From positions 1 to 64,000 of the forward strand of contig NZ_AUXT01000205.1 of NCBI RefSeq assembly GCF_001625595.1: a stretch of 64,000 nucleotides of DNA, in the 5' to 3' direction. The position numbers and the translations under genes are program-made. Shown here piece after piece: positions 38,625 through 46,802 of this stretch. The notes under the pieces are model-generated. The model saw only the letters and a program-made list of their open reading frames with translations. It searched no databases and was not told the origin of the DNA. How positions within the stretch are numbered: position 1 is the first letter of the stretch; each line of letters starts with the position of its first letter. Source of the DNA: Pseudoalteromonas luteoviolacea NCIMB 1942 (GTDB lineage Bacteria; Pseudomonadota; Gammaproteobacteria; Enterobacterales; Alteromonadaceae).

Positions 38625-38711
38625 TTGCACTCTCGGCAGGTTAAACGCAAAACAATAGACCAAGTAAAGCACGCATATCTTTCGTTGGATATACATGCTA
38701 TTTATTTCTTA

Positions 38712-39689
38712 TTAGTGAGCTACTTGCAAGCCATCGTATGAGGCTTCTGTATGTGCGCCTTTTTTAATCGTGAAATGCTTACCACCAAACCTCACCCTGC
38801 CTCGCTTACGCTCAATAATTTTTTCCGCTAGGCTTTTGTCATCGACTAAATCCACAAACTGCTTTCGAGCACGGTGGATCTGAATGTTGATGTGGCTTTC
38901 GCTGATCCCCAAGTCTTTTGACAATTGTGATACAGAAACCCAACCTCTCTCTTGCTCTTCTTCAACAGCGGCCTCATCTCGCGCTTTATATCTCGCTAAT
39001 AGGGCGGTCAGGTAGTGATGCGTTCTGATATCAAAATCGAGAGATGCGCCATTGTGATTAACTTTAAGCTCTGTTATCTCTTCATCTAAGCTGATATCAA
39101 ATAAAAACTCCAAGCTCGATTGATGCGCATTATCTATTGGCATCGTTGCTTCTTGTGAAGCCGCTTCAACTTGGAATAAATACCATAGTTCGTCCGCAAC
39201 ACTTAAGTTGTCACTATCGGTCAAAGCGACAATTTTGCCTGATTCTAAATGCTCGTAACACCAACACACTTTTTCATTGTCATAAAAAACGACAATTTCA
39301 GGGTCGCTTTCTGAAGGCAGGAAATGATATTTTTCAAGAGAAATAACGTCGTCTGGCTGCTCATTATTAGTTGGGATCAAAAGATCTTTAGGAGGAGAGG
39401 TTGAATATACGATAAAGGTTTGAGGGTGCATTTCAGAAAATGTGATCTCATCATCTACCTTCAATGCAATTGCCTGATTATAGGCAATCCGCTGCCCGTT
39501 CATCCAAACTCCATTCTTGCTCAGATCTCTAAGCTCCCAATTATCACCATTGTGCTCAATCACGGCGTGAATGCGAGATATTTCTACGCCGCTAACTTGC
39601 GTATCAACAGAATAAATAAGTCTCCCAAAACGATGAAACGCTTTGAGGTAAATCACTTCTGTGCTGTCCTTTACTCTGAGCTTTGCCAT
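38712..39689 (-). CDS. FHA-domain protein with C-terminal winged-helix-like DNA-binding region
   Basis: 325 residues. FHA domain at about residues 15-95 with GRLIYSVDT, ISRIHAVIEHNGDNWELRDLS, KNGVWMNG, the conserved Ser-Arg-x-His and Asn-Gly residues of a phosphothreonine reader. A middle region of acidic beta segments is unrecognised. C-terminal region (about 250-310) has WVSVSQLSKDLGISESHINIQIHRARKQF, a helix-turn-helix pattern. It probably binds DNA in response to phosphorylation. The kinase partner is not in the window. Start codon at 39689. Confidence 0.75.
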   Translation of the reverse strand: MAKLRVKDSTEVIYLKAFHRFGRLIYSVDTQVSGVEISRIHAVIEHNGDNWELRDLSKNGVWMNGQRIAYNQAIALKVDDEITFSEMHPQTFIVYSTSPPKDLLIPTNNEQPDDVISLEKYHFLPSESDPEIVVFYDNEKVCWCYEHLESGKIVALTDSDNLSVADELWYLFQVEAASQEATMPIDNAHQSSLEFLFDISLDEEITELKVNHNGASLDFDIRTHHYLTALLARYKARDEAAVEEEQERGWVSVSQLSKDLGISESHINIQIHRARKQFVDLVDDKSLAEKIIERKRGRVRFGGKHFTIKKGAHTEASYDGLQVAH

Positions 39690-39916
39690 AAATCACCTTG
39701 CTTCAATTCCTCTAAAGACATATGCATAGCATAATATCTTTTTAGACTATCTTATGGGTTCATTCTAGCTATTAATGCTACGCAAATAAATTACGCCTTA
39801 TTACAGTGTCGAAAGATTACTCAAGAGGATGAATTAACAGCGAATAACCATAACTCTGGTAATCTGCATTATAATTGCCTAAAGTTATCAATGATTCCCA
39901 TCAATTGATCATCATT

Positions 39917-40711
39917 ATGCATGCTTTATTGCGTCAGTTTTTGATACTTATCTTTCTCACCATGATTGCATGCCCTAGCCTGCATGCTGCTCAAAGGCAC
40001 ATTGATGCTAAGCCTAGAGTAACTATTTTGGTTGATGACAGTTATCCTCCGTATTCATACGTTAGTAATGGTTACTTGTATGGTATTTATGTTGAACAAG
40101 TGAAATTAGCAGCAAGACAACTGTCAGATCATTATCAAATAACACTTGAAGCCATTCCTTGGAAAAGAGGTGTAGCCGCAATGGAAAGCGGTGAAGCATT
40201 CGCGTTAATGCCTCCCTATATCCATAAAGACAAAAGGCCATATATCTGGCCGTATTCCGTTTCATTGGGCGAAGAAGCTGTCGTTGCCTTTTGTAATGAA
40301 GGCATCACATTACAAAATATTCTTCGTCGAAAGGCTGGATCTAGGCCGATTAATATTGGTATTAATGCCGGGTTTTTAATCTTGGATGATGAACTTGCAA
40401 GTGCGAGAGAAAGGGGCTTGATAAAGATTTGGGAAAACAAGGATACTCGTTCAAATATAAGAAAGCTGGCAAAAAACCGCCTCGACTGTTATTTAAATGA
40501 TAGATTATCTACCGTGATGGGCATAGAATCGTTGCAATCGGAATTGCAAACGTTAGATATCAGCCAATTTCAAGAGGTCCGAGTAGTTTTAACTCGTACA
40601 GCCCATATCGGATACACGAAAGAGAATGGTGATAAATTTCCTTACAAGCTAGATTTCATTGAAAAAATGAATAAGGCACTGCAAACCATTCAGAAAAAAA
40701 GCGAACGTTGA
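39917..40711 (+). CDS. Periplasmic solute-binding protein, family 3 type
   Basis: 264 residues from ATG at 39917 (a TTG at 39875 would add 14). Signal peptide (LLRQFLILIFLTMIACPSLHA). The fold of SBP family 3 is suggested by RVTILVDDSYPPYSYVSNGYLYGIYVEQV, WKRGVAAMESGEAFALMPPY and LDCYLNDRLSTVMGIESL (given in parts). No ABC transporter genes are adjacent, as is common for stand-alone amino-acid-binding-like proteins of Alteromonadales that may be sensors or orphan binders. Ligand unknown. Confidence 0.75.
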   Translation: MHALLRQFLILIFLTMIACPSLHAAQRHIDAKPRVTILVDDSYPPYSYVSNGYLYGIYVEQVKLAARQLSDHYQITLEAIPWKRGVAAMESGEAFALMPPYIHKDKRPYIWPYSVSLGEEAVVAFCNEGITLQNILRRKAGSRPINIGINAGFLILDDELASARERGLIKIWENKDTRSNIRKLAKNRLDCYLNDRLSTVMGIESLQSELQTLDISQFQEVRVVLTRTAHIGYTKENGDKFPYKLDFIEKMNKALQTIQKKSER

Positions 40712-40870
40712 TTTTCCCTACTTGTTGACGCTTTCAATCTAAGTAAATAGTATTAACTTGCTCAATCAGTCATTGGGCTCATATTCACTTCGCGAGGCAA
40801 CTTTATTCGCTTCAGGTAACAAGCAGACCTCATAGCCAAATAGTGAATATCCAATCAAATATTTAAGTGC

Positions 40871-40889
40871 GAGCAAGGATATATTGCTC
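40871..40889. repeat. Inverted repeat before the small peptide gene
   Basis: GAGCAA (40871-40876) and TTGCTC (40884-40889) flank GGATATA, 23 bases before the ATG at 40912. It could be an operator over the transcription start. Confidence 0.45.
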
Positions 40890-40911
40890 ATTTTATTTAT
40901 AAGGAAAATCA

Positions 40912-41139
40912 ATGAAACTTTTACTAAAAAAGAACAAACTCAAAAACCTCAGCAAATCAAATACACTCCAGTTCAACCACACGCCCAAAATAGCAGGCGG
41001 CTTTGACCTTACAGCAGGTGGTTGTATGTCAAACAAGTGCCGCATCTCAATTGAAATTTGCCCAGTATCTGAGGTAGGGGATTGCCATACAAAAGACTTG
41101 GACTGCGTGATAGTGACATTAGTAACCTGCAAGTGCTAA
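40912..41139 (+). CDS. Cysteine-rich peptide with double-glycine leader (RiPP/bacteriocin-like precursor)
   Basis: 75 residues after a strong ribosome site (AAGGA, 7 bases before ATG). The basic leader MKLLLKKNKLKNLSKSN runs into TPKIAGG, and Gly29-Gly30 precede Phe31, the pattern of double-glycine leaders removed during export and of class I lanthipeptide/bacteriocin precursors. The 45-residue core has seven cysteines (38, 43, 50, 58, 65, 73, 75) and many Ser/Thr. No modification enzyme, peptidase transporter or immunity gene is adjacent, so it is either an orphan precursor served elsewhere or a disulfide-rich secreted peptide. Ends at a terminator. Confidence 0.7.
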   Translation: MKLLLKKNKLKNLSKSNTLQFNHTPKIAGGFDLTAGGCMSNKCRISIEICPVSEVGDCHTKDLDCVIVTLVTCKC

Positions 41140-41160
41140 TGCGCGCGTAAGGCACATTTA

Positions 41161-41190
41161 AAAGTGAGAAAGTAGTTGCTCTCTCACTTT
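41161..41190. terminator. Bidirectional terminator between peptide and propeller-GGDEF genes
   Basis: AAAGTGAGA (41161-41169) pairs with TCTCACTTT (41182-41190) around 12 bases. It overlaps the stop codon of the convergent GGDEF gene. Confidence 0.75.
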
Positions 41191-44100
41191 ATCGCATCCA
41201 AACTTTAATCTCAGCTAATCCATTGGTTTGTAAAAGCTGTAACTGCGACTCAACATTTTGACTATGTTCGAATTCAAAGGCATCTAGCTCATCATCAAAC
41301 ATAACGGTCGCAGCTCCATCACCACCACTGCGTTTGACTTGATGCAACGCAATATCAGCTAAATTAACTGACGCTTCCCAACCAATAACATGACCACCAA
41401 GCATTTGCAGTGGATAGAATGACCAACCAACTGACACTGTCATATTCGTCGACCTGCCATTGGGCAAAGTAAAATCAAATTCGCCAATTGCCTTACAGAG
41501 CTCTTTGACATACTCATCTACATCACTGCATTGAAAGTCCCTCAGTAGCAAAAGGAACTCATCGCCGCTCCATCTAGCAACATAGTCCGACCCCTGAGTG
41601 CGCGTGTTTAACAAGGTCGCCAGTTGTTGTAAGCAGCTATCACCGCCAATGGGACCATTCGCGTCGTTTACTTTGCTAAATTTATCGATATTGAGGATCA
41701 TTAATACTAAGCTCTTTCCTTGCTCCCGTAAGGACTGGGCATTTCGTTGATAATGCTCAATATCTTTGGGCAATTGATCAAATAAGAATCGCCTACTTTT
41801 CAGGCCTGTTAATTCATCTGAATGACTGACAAGCTTAAGCTGTGTATTAACTTTGTTGAGCTTTTCATTGGCTTTTCTAAGTTCAGTCGTGCGCTCTGTA
41901 ACCAGTGCTTCCAATGCTGCCTGCTTTCTTCTTTCTTGTGCTCTGAATACCCAAAAAACGAGATAAAACAAGAAAATAAAACCACAGGTAATGATCAATC
42001 TGAAAAACACAGTTTCATCAAATCGACGCGGCAGAACCAGCTTAACCGCCTTCAAATGCGCCTCCTGCCAATCCTCTCCTCGACGTTTCACTTCCAGTTT
42101 AAAAGTAAACTCACCGGGTGGTAGATTCGTGTAGATCGCCTCTCTGCGCGCCAGAGCGTCTCGCCAATGCTCGTCGTGACCTTCTAACTTGTAGCGAAAT
42201 TCAATGCTTTGCGGCGCATAAAAATCTATCGCGGTATAGCGAATCGTTAAGTCCCGCTCATTAGTATCTAAGGTAATACTGTCAACAATTTTATTTGGTG
42301 TCAGTTCCCTACTTGGTGTCGTGATACCTTCGAATCGCGGTTCAAGTTCGCTGTCACTGAATAACTTAACACTTTTAGGAATACGCACGACGCCTTGTAA
42401 GCTCGGATATAACAACACATCATCCACCTCAACCACTGAATCATGCCCAAGACCCGTGCAGCACTGGCTTGGCATACCATCTAACTGCCTATCAAATGGA
42501 TTGATCACCTGTTCTACTTTTAAGTTTTCAATCTCGCTGGTGAATTGCTCTATCGACATACGATAGACACCCTTCATAGAGCTCACCCAAATAAAATGCT
42601 GCTTCTTATCATAGTGCAAAGACAATATAGGACCATAAGGCAAACCATGAGATGCATCTAATTGAAACCAGTCACCGCTCGCGGTTTTGTAATAGAGACC
42701 ATCATAGAAGGTGCCTACCAAGGTTGTGTAAGTGTCGACATGCAGAATGCTGGTTACATAGGCAGACTCCAGTGAGGTTTGCCCACCGATTTTTTCGATG
42801 CCACGCTCGTTGTACTTATAAGCACCTTTATCAGTCCCTATAAATCCAAACCTTGGGAAGTCTACAACGTAAGTGACAAATTGGCTGCCTAAAAACGCAT
42901 TGTAGGTAAAAGGGGTTAACCCGTTATAGTCGAGTCTATACAAGCCTCTGCCCGTTCCAATCCACAGGCCACCTTGGTTGGATGGACTGATCGTAAATAC
43001 CTGAGTTTGACGAAATTCTCTATTTGGAATAGCGAATAGCCGTCCATCGTCATATATGACCACACCGCGTCCAGTTCCGAGGTATAGACGACCGTCTAAA
43101 AACTCCATGTCGTGAACTTCAACACCCTTGAGCTGAGCAGGTGTAATAATGGGCTGATAGTTATCATCTTGATCTAGCATCCCCACACCTTCGCGGGTAG
43201 CCACCCACACGTTACCTTTAGGGCCCATGGTCATAGCAGAGATAGCTTGCTTTCCTCTCAACCCGGCTTGAAATCGTTCGACTCGTCCAGCGTGTGCGAG
43301 CCAGAGCCCTTCATTAATACTCGCAAGCCAAACATTATTACTTTTATCGATAAATAAGTCGGTAAACCAAATACCTTGATCTAACTGAACAAGATCTACA
43401 GACTGCCACTCACCGCCACTTTCTTTGTAAAGTAATCGGCCATAGGTTGACACCCAAAGTCCACCTTGGTCGTCACTTAAAAATTTGTATACAGCACTAT
43501 TTCCTATCTCATCAAAGCGTCGCAATACCTCGTCAAAGTCGAGGAAAAACGCCCCGAGCTGAGAAGCCAAATACAGTTTTCCATCGACCCAAGCTAGGTC
43601 ATGAATATTCGTTTGAGCTAATTGTCTAGGCAACGAGATCTTACTTGATAGCTCCAGACGCATGCCATTGGAGCCTACCGATTGGGCTTCTCCTATGCGC
43701 AGAAGGTGACGTTCATTCACAAGCCAGATCCCATCAGGGGACGGGGCCATTTTTGTCACAGCACCGACGATTTGACTAATATGGGTAAGGGAAAGCTTGC
43801 TGTCGTCTAGATTGTTTTTATCCAACATCAGACGCTTGGCTGAAATGTAATATAGTCCGTTTGCGGCAACCCAAATATTCCCGCGGGTGTCCTCGATTAT
43901 ATCTTTGACATCAGCTTGGATTTTAAATTTCTGCGCCTTCATTGTTTGAGGGTCTATACGCAATACACCACGGCGTGTACCAACCCATAGCATACCAAAG
44001 CGGTCTACAAGCAGCTTATTTATGGCGTTGCTTACCAAAAAGTTGCTATTTTGCGTATTGAAATTGACAAATTGGTGGCCATCAAAACGACTGAGACCAA

Positions 44101-44266
44101 ATTGAGTTCCTAACCAAATATAGCCTTGCTGATCTTGTACCACACTTTTGATACTTTGTGATGGCAAATCATTTTGCATATTCCACTGCTTTACAACATA
44201 GTCGTTGATCGCACCATATGCACTTGTTGCGACCAGCATAATTAACAGTAGAAAAAACTTACGCAT
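41189..44266 (-). CDS. Propeller-sensor diguanylate cyclase
   Basis: 1025 residues from ATG at 44266, preceded by GAGGGAG; an ATG 18 bases upstream is less likely. Signal peptide (FFLLLIMLVATSAYG); about twelve two-component-regulator propeller repeats (for example GYIWLGTQFGLSRFDG, GMLWVGTRRGVLRID, GGLWIGTGRGLYRLDYNG) to about residue 690; Y_Y_Y domain (about 700-780); one transmembrane helix (FFRLIITCGFIFLFYLVFWVF in parts); coiled coil; GGDEF domain with RWSGDEF. The inhibitory-site position reads QGSD, lacking the Arg of RxxD. It should sense an external signal and make c-di-GMP. Only 26 bases after pgpA. Confidence 0.9.
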   Translation of the reverse strand: MRKFFLLLIMLVATSAYGAINDYVVKQWNMQNDLPSQSIKSVVQDQQGYIWLGTQFGLSRFDGHQFVNFNTQNSNFLVSNAINKLLVDRFGMLWVGTRRGVLRIDPQTMKAQKFKIQADVKDIIEDTRGNIWVAANGLYYISAKRLMLDKNNLDDSKLSLTHISQIVGAVTKMAPSPDGIWLVNERHLLRIGEAQSVGSNGMRLELSSKISLPRQLAQTNIHDLAWVDGKLYLASQLGAFFLDFDEVLRRFDEIGNSAVYKFLSDDQGGLWVSTYGRLLYKESGGEWQSVDLVQLDQGIWFTDLFIDKSNNVWLASINEGLWLAHAGRVERFQAGLRGKQAISAMTMGPKGNVWVATREGVGMLDQDDNYQPIITPAQLKGVEVHDMEFLDGRLYLGTGRGVVIYDDGRLFAIPNREFRQTQVFTISPSNQGGLWIGTGRGLYRLDYNGLTPFTYNAFLGSQFVTYVVDFPRFGFIGTDKGAYKYNERGIEKIGGQTSLESAYVTSILHVDTYTTLVGTFYDGLYYKTASGDWFQLDASHGLPYGPILSLHYDKKQHFIWVSSMKGVYRMSIEQFTSEIENLKVEQVINPFDRQLDGMPSQCCTGLGHDSVVEVDDVLLYPSLQGVVRIPKSVKLFSDSELEPRFEGITTPSRELTPNKIVDSITLDTNERDLTIRYTAIDFYAPQSIEFRYKLEGHDEHWRDALARREAIYTNLPPGEFTFKLEVKRRGEDWQEAHLKAVKLVLPRRFDETVFFRLIITCGFIFLFYLVFWVFRAQERRKQAALEALVTERTTELRKANEKLNKVNTQLKLVSHSDELTGLKSRRFLFDQLPKDIEHYQRNAQSLREQGKSLVLMILNIDKFSKVNDANGPIGGDSCLQQLATLLNTRTQGSDYVARWSGDEFLLLLRDFQCSDVDEYVKELCKAIGEFDFTLPNGRSTNMTVSVGWSFYPLQMLGGHVIGWEASVNLADIALHQVKRSGGDGAATVMFDDELDAFEFEHSQNVESQLQLLQTNGLAEIKVWMR

Positions 44267-44292
44267 AGACTCCCTCTTACTCAAACGTTCGT

Positions 44293-44784
44293 TTAGCCAC
44301 CAAGGACACCTGTTTTAAACAAAGCTTGGATACAAATTAATGAAAACACACCTGCAAGTACATCATCAGCCATTATCCCTCGGCCACCATGCAGCTTTTT
44401 ATCTAGCATTCTAATGGGTCCGGGTTTTGCGATATCAAAAAATCGAAATAAGACAAAACCAACCAATAACGACTGCCAGTTGATGGCCGCACCTATCATC
44501 GTGATATAAAAGCCAACAACTTCGTCCCATACTATGGCGGGGTGATCATGAACGTCAACATCACGTGCTGTTTTTCCACAGATCCACACTCCAAATACTG
44601 TCATCATGATAGCTAAGCTAATTTGAAACCAAACCGGTAAAGTCATGGTTGCAAAAATAAAAGGTAACGCTGCTAACGTACCCACTGTACCAGGTGCTTT
44701 CGGTGCTAAACCGGTACCAAAACCCAATGCAAAAAATTGATGTGGGCGTTTGAGATTGAACTTCAACGGCTTATCCAAGCTCAC
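44293..44784 (-). CDS. pgpA: Phosphatidylglycerophosphatase A
   Basis: 163 residues, multiple membrane helices. The signature FGTGLAPKAPGTVGTLAALP near the N-terminus and WDEVVGFYITM with ADDVLAG match E. coli PgpA. It dephosphorylates phosphatidylglycerol phosphate in the inner membrane. Two bases after thiL, the standard nusB-thiL-pgpA order, and followed by the propeller-GGDEF gene. Confidence 0.94.
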   Translation of the reverse strand: MSLDKPLKFNLKRPHQFFALGFGTGLAPKAPGTVGTLAALPFIFATMTLPVWFQISLAIMMTVFGVWICGKTARDVDVHDHPAIVWDEVVGFYITMIGAAINWQSLLVGFVLFRFFDIAKPGPIRMLDKKLHGGRGIMADDVLAGVFSLICIQALFKTGVLGG

Positions 44785-44786
44785 TC

Positions 44787-45752
44787 CTAATTAAAATGTT
44801 CATATCCGATTTGCTCGGGCAAGATATACTTTTCACCATGCTTTAACAGCTCAATATTGCCAACATTATTGGTAATTTGACCAATACATTTTGCCTCGAC
44901 ACCATATTGACTAAGACGCGCTTCAACAGCACTGCGGTTACTATCACTTACCGTAAATAACAGCTGATAGTCATCGCCATACGATAAACTAAGCATATCT
45001 ATGAGCGCTTGGTCTTCAATAGATTTCAAATCATCCGAAATAGGAACACTGGCAACATCGATATCAGCACCCACTGTCGAATGATTTAATATATGCTGTA
45101 AGTCTGCCAACAATCCATCAGAGATATCAATACACGCCGTCGCTAACCCACGTAGTACCTGTCCAGCAGCTACATGAGGCTTTGGATAGTGAAATTTCTC
45201 TGTGACGCGCTTGGTTTGCTCTGGAGATAATTCGATACCTCGCTTTCTTGACTCAATTGCCAGTGCAGCATCACCAACCGGTCCAGTTAAGTAAATCCAA
45301 TCACCTACGTTCGCACCTGCGCGTGTCAACGCTTTATTTTTAGGAATAATTCCTTTAGCACAAATTGTAATTGTCAGCGGCCCCTGAGTCGTATCACCAC
45401 CTATCAGTTGCACATTGTAGTATTCTGCTATTTCATGCATGCCTTCGGTGAATTGCTCTAGCCAATCTATGTCAACATTAGGCAAAGTCAAGCCAATTGA
45501 AACCCAGGTAGGCTCTGCTCCCATAGCCGCGAGGTCGCTTAAGTTGACCGCAAGAACACGATGACCCAAAGCTCTGGCTGGAATATCAGGGAAAAAATGC
45601 ACACCTTCGACTAGGGTGTCGGTGGTTACTGCAAGTTGACAGTTATCAGGTACTTCAACCACAGCACAATCATCACCTATACCAATGACCACATCACGGC
45701 GAGTAATACCGCGGCCTTTGAAGTAATGATTTATTAACTCAAATTCCTTCAT
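44787..45752 (-). CDS. thiL: Thiamine-monophosphate kinase
   Basis: 321 residues. PurM-like kinase with VIGIGDDCAVVEVPDN, TTDTLVEGVHFF, NLSDLAAMGAEP, IGGDTTQG and CIDISDGLLADL, the metal- and nucleotide-binding aspartates. It converts thiamine phosphate to the diphosphate cofactor with ATP. Odd: no Shine-Dalgarno precedes the ATG, and the T-run of an intrinsic terminator ends only a few bases upstream, so thiL expression probably depends on readthrough or on refolding of that hairpin. Confidence 0.94.
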   Translation of the reverse strand: MKEFELINHYFKGRGITRRDVVIGIGDDCAVVEVPDNCQLAVTTDTLVEGVHFFPDIPARALGHRVLAVNLSDLAAMGAEPTWVSIGLTLPNVDIDWLEQFTEGMHEIAEYYNVQLIGGDTTQGPLTITICAKGIIPKNKALTRAGANVGDWIYLTGPVGDAALAIESRKRGIELSPEQTKRVTEKFHYPKPHVAAGQVLRGLATACIDISDGLLADLQHILNHSTVGADIDVASVPISDDLKSIEDQALIDMLSLSYGDDYQLLFTVSDSNRSAVEARLSQYGVEAKCIGQITNNVGNIELLKHGEKYILPEQIGYEHFN

Positions 45753-45756
45753 ACAT

Positions 45757-45780
45757 TAAAAAAGCCGGTCAACGCCGGCT
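45757..45780 (-). terminator. Intrinsic terminator between nusB and thiL
   Basis: Minus-strand reading: AGCCGG, 6-base loop, CCGGCT, then TTTTTT. The tail ends four bases before the thiL ATG. It ends the ribH-nusB transcript or attenuates thiL. Confidence 0.85.
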
Positions 45781-45796
45781 CTCCTCATGACTTTGA

Positions 45797-46207
45797 TTAT
45801 TTGCGGATTTTCTTAACTGCTTTGTCCAACACGCCATTTACAAACTTATGGCTGTCTTCAGCACCAAATATCTTGGCCAGTTCAATCCCTTCATTAATAG
45901 CCACTTTATAAGGTACATCTTGGCGGAACTTAAGCTCGTAAGCACTCACACGCAAGGTAGCCAATTCAACCATGTCTAAGTCGTCAAACGGACGAGACAA
46001 ATGAGGTTGAATTGCCTCATCTAACTGTTTATGGTTTACCGCAACGCCACGCGCTAAGTCTTTAAAATATTCAACGTCTATTTTAGAAACGTCATTTTCG
46101 ATTAACATTTGCTGTTCAATATCGGCAATTGGATTGCCGCTAAGCTGCCATGAATAGACAGCTTGCAATGCAAGTACGCGTGCTTTACGTCTAGCTGCTG
46201 GTTTCAC
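45797..46207 (-). CDS. nusB: Transcription antitermination factor NusB
   Basis: 136 residues. All-helical; [20 protein letters not shown] at the N-terminus and [33 protein letters not shown] in parts are characteristic. It binds NusE (S10) and boxA RNA for rRNA antitermination. Eleven bases after ribH, as in E. coli. Confidence 0.97.
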   Translation of the reverse strand: MKPAARRKARVLALQAVYSWQLSGNPIADIEQQMLIENDVSKIDVEYFKDLARGVAVNHKQLDEAIQPHLSRPFDDLDMVELATLRVSAYELKFRQDVPYKVAINEGIELAKIFGAEDSHKFVNGVLDKAVKKIRK

Positions 46208-46218
46208 TGAGATTCCTC

Positions 46219-46683
46219 TTAAATTTGCTCAAGTACGTTAACCATCTCTAATGCGCCAAGTGCAGCTTCGCCACCCTTGTTGCCCATTTTAGTTCCCGCA
46301 CGTTCAATAGCTTGCTCAATACTTTCTGTTGTTAATACGCCAAATGCAACAGGGATATCGTAGTCTAATGAAACGCTTGCTAATCCCTTATTAGATTCAT
46401 TGGCAACAAGATCAAAATGTGGAGTCCCGCCACGAATGATAACGCCTAGTGCAATGATAGCATCGTGCTCTTTTTTCATTGCTAGACGCTTTGCTGCTAG
46501 AGGTAACTCTACTGCACCAGGTACATATACCACTGTGATGTCTTCTTCTTTAACACTACCTGTGCGCTTTAATTCATCTACTGCACCTTCTAACAAGCTG
46601 CTGCCGATAAAATCGTTAAAGCGAGAAATGACAATGGCAAATTTTTTACCTGGTGTGAATTTGTTACCTTCAATTATTTTCAT
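46219..46683 (-). CDS. ribH: 6,7-dimethyl-8-ribityllumazine synthase
   Basis: 154 residues from ATG at 46683; the longer frame to 46737 would add 18 residues not found in the family. Motifs: [42 protein letters not shown] (with the catalytic His in HFD) and [16 protein letters not shown]. It condenses the butanone phosphate from RibB with the ribitylaminouracil and forms 60-mers. Preceded by a candidate promoter and by a terminator that separates it from ribB. Confidence 0.97.
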   Translation of the reverse strand: MKIIEGNKFTPGKKFAIVISRFNDFIGSSLLEGAVDELKRTGSVKEEDITVVYVPGAVELPLAAKRLAMKKEHDAIIALGVIIRGGTPHFDLVANESNKGLASVSLDYDIPVAFGVLTTESIEQAIERAGTKMGNKGGEAALGALEMVNVLEQI

Positions 46684-46727
46684 TAGATGATTCCTAATCA
46701 GTTTTAGCAATAGCCAAATTGACGCGC

Positions 46728-46736
46728 ATGATAGCA
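46728..46736 (-). promoter_or_regulatory. Candidate extended -10 promoter of ribH-nusB
   Basis: On the minus strand TGCTATCAT, an extended -10 element, lies about 45 bases before the ribH ATG and just downstream of a terminator, where a new transcript would be needed. Confidence 0.4.
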
Positions 46737-46750
46737 CATCTTAAAGAAAA

Positions 46751-46781
46751 ACACCTACTGTCCAAACCAGCCAGTAGGTGT
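46751..46781 (-). terminator. Intrinsic terminator after ribB(X)
   Basis: ACACCTACTG / CAGTAGGTGT, ten perfect pairs, 11-base loop, followed on the minus strand by TTTTTCTTT. Confidence 0.85.
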
Positions 46782-46802
46782 AAAAGAGAGAAAGCCTTAT
46801 TA

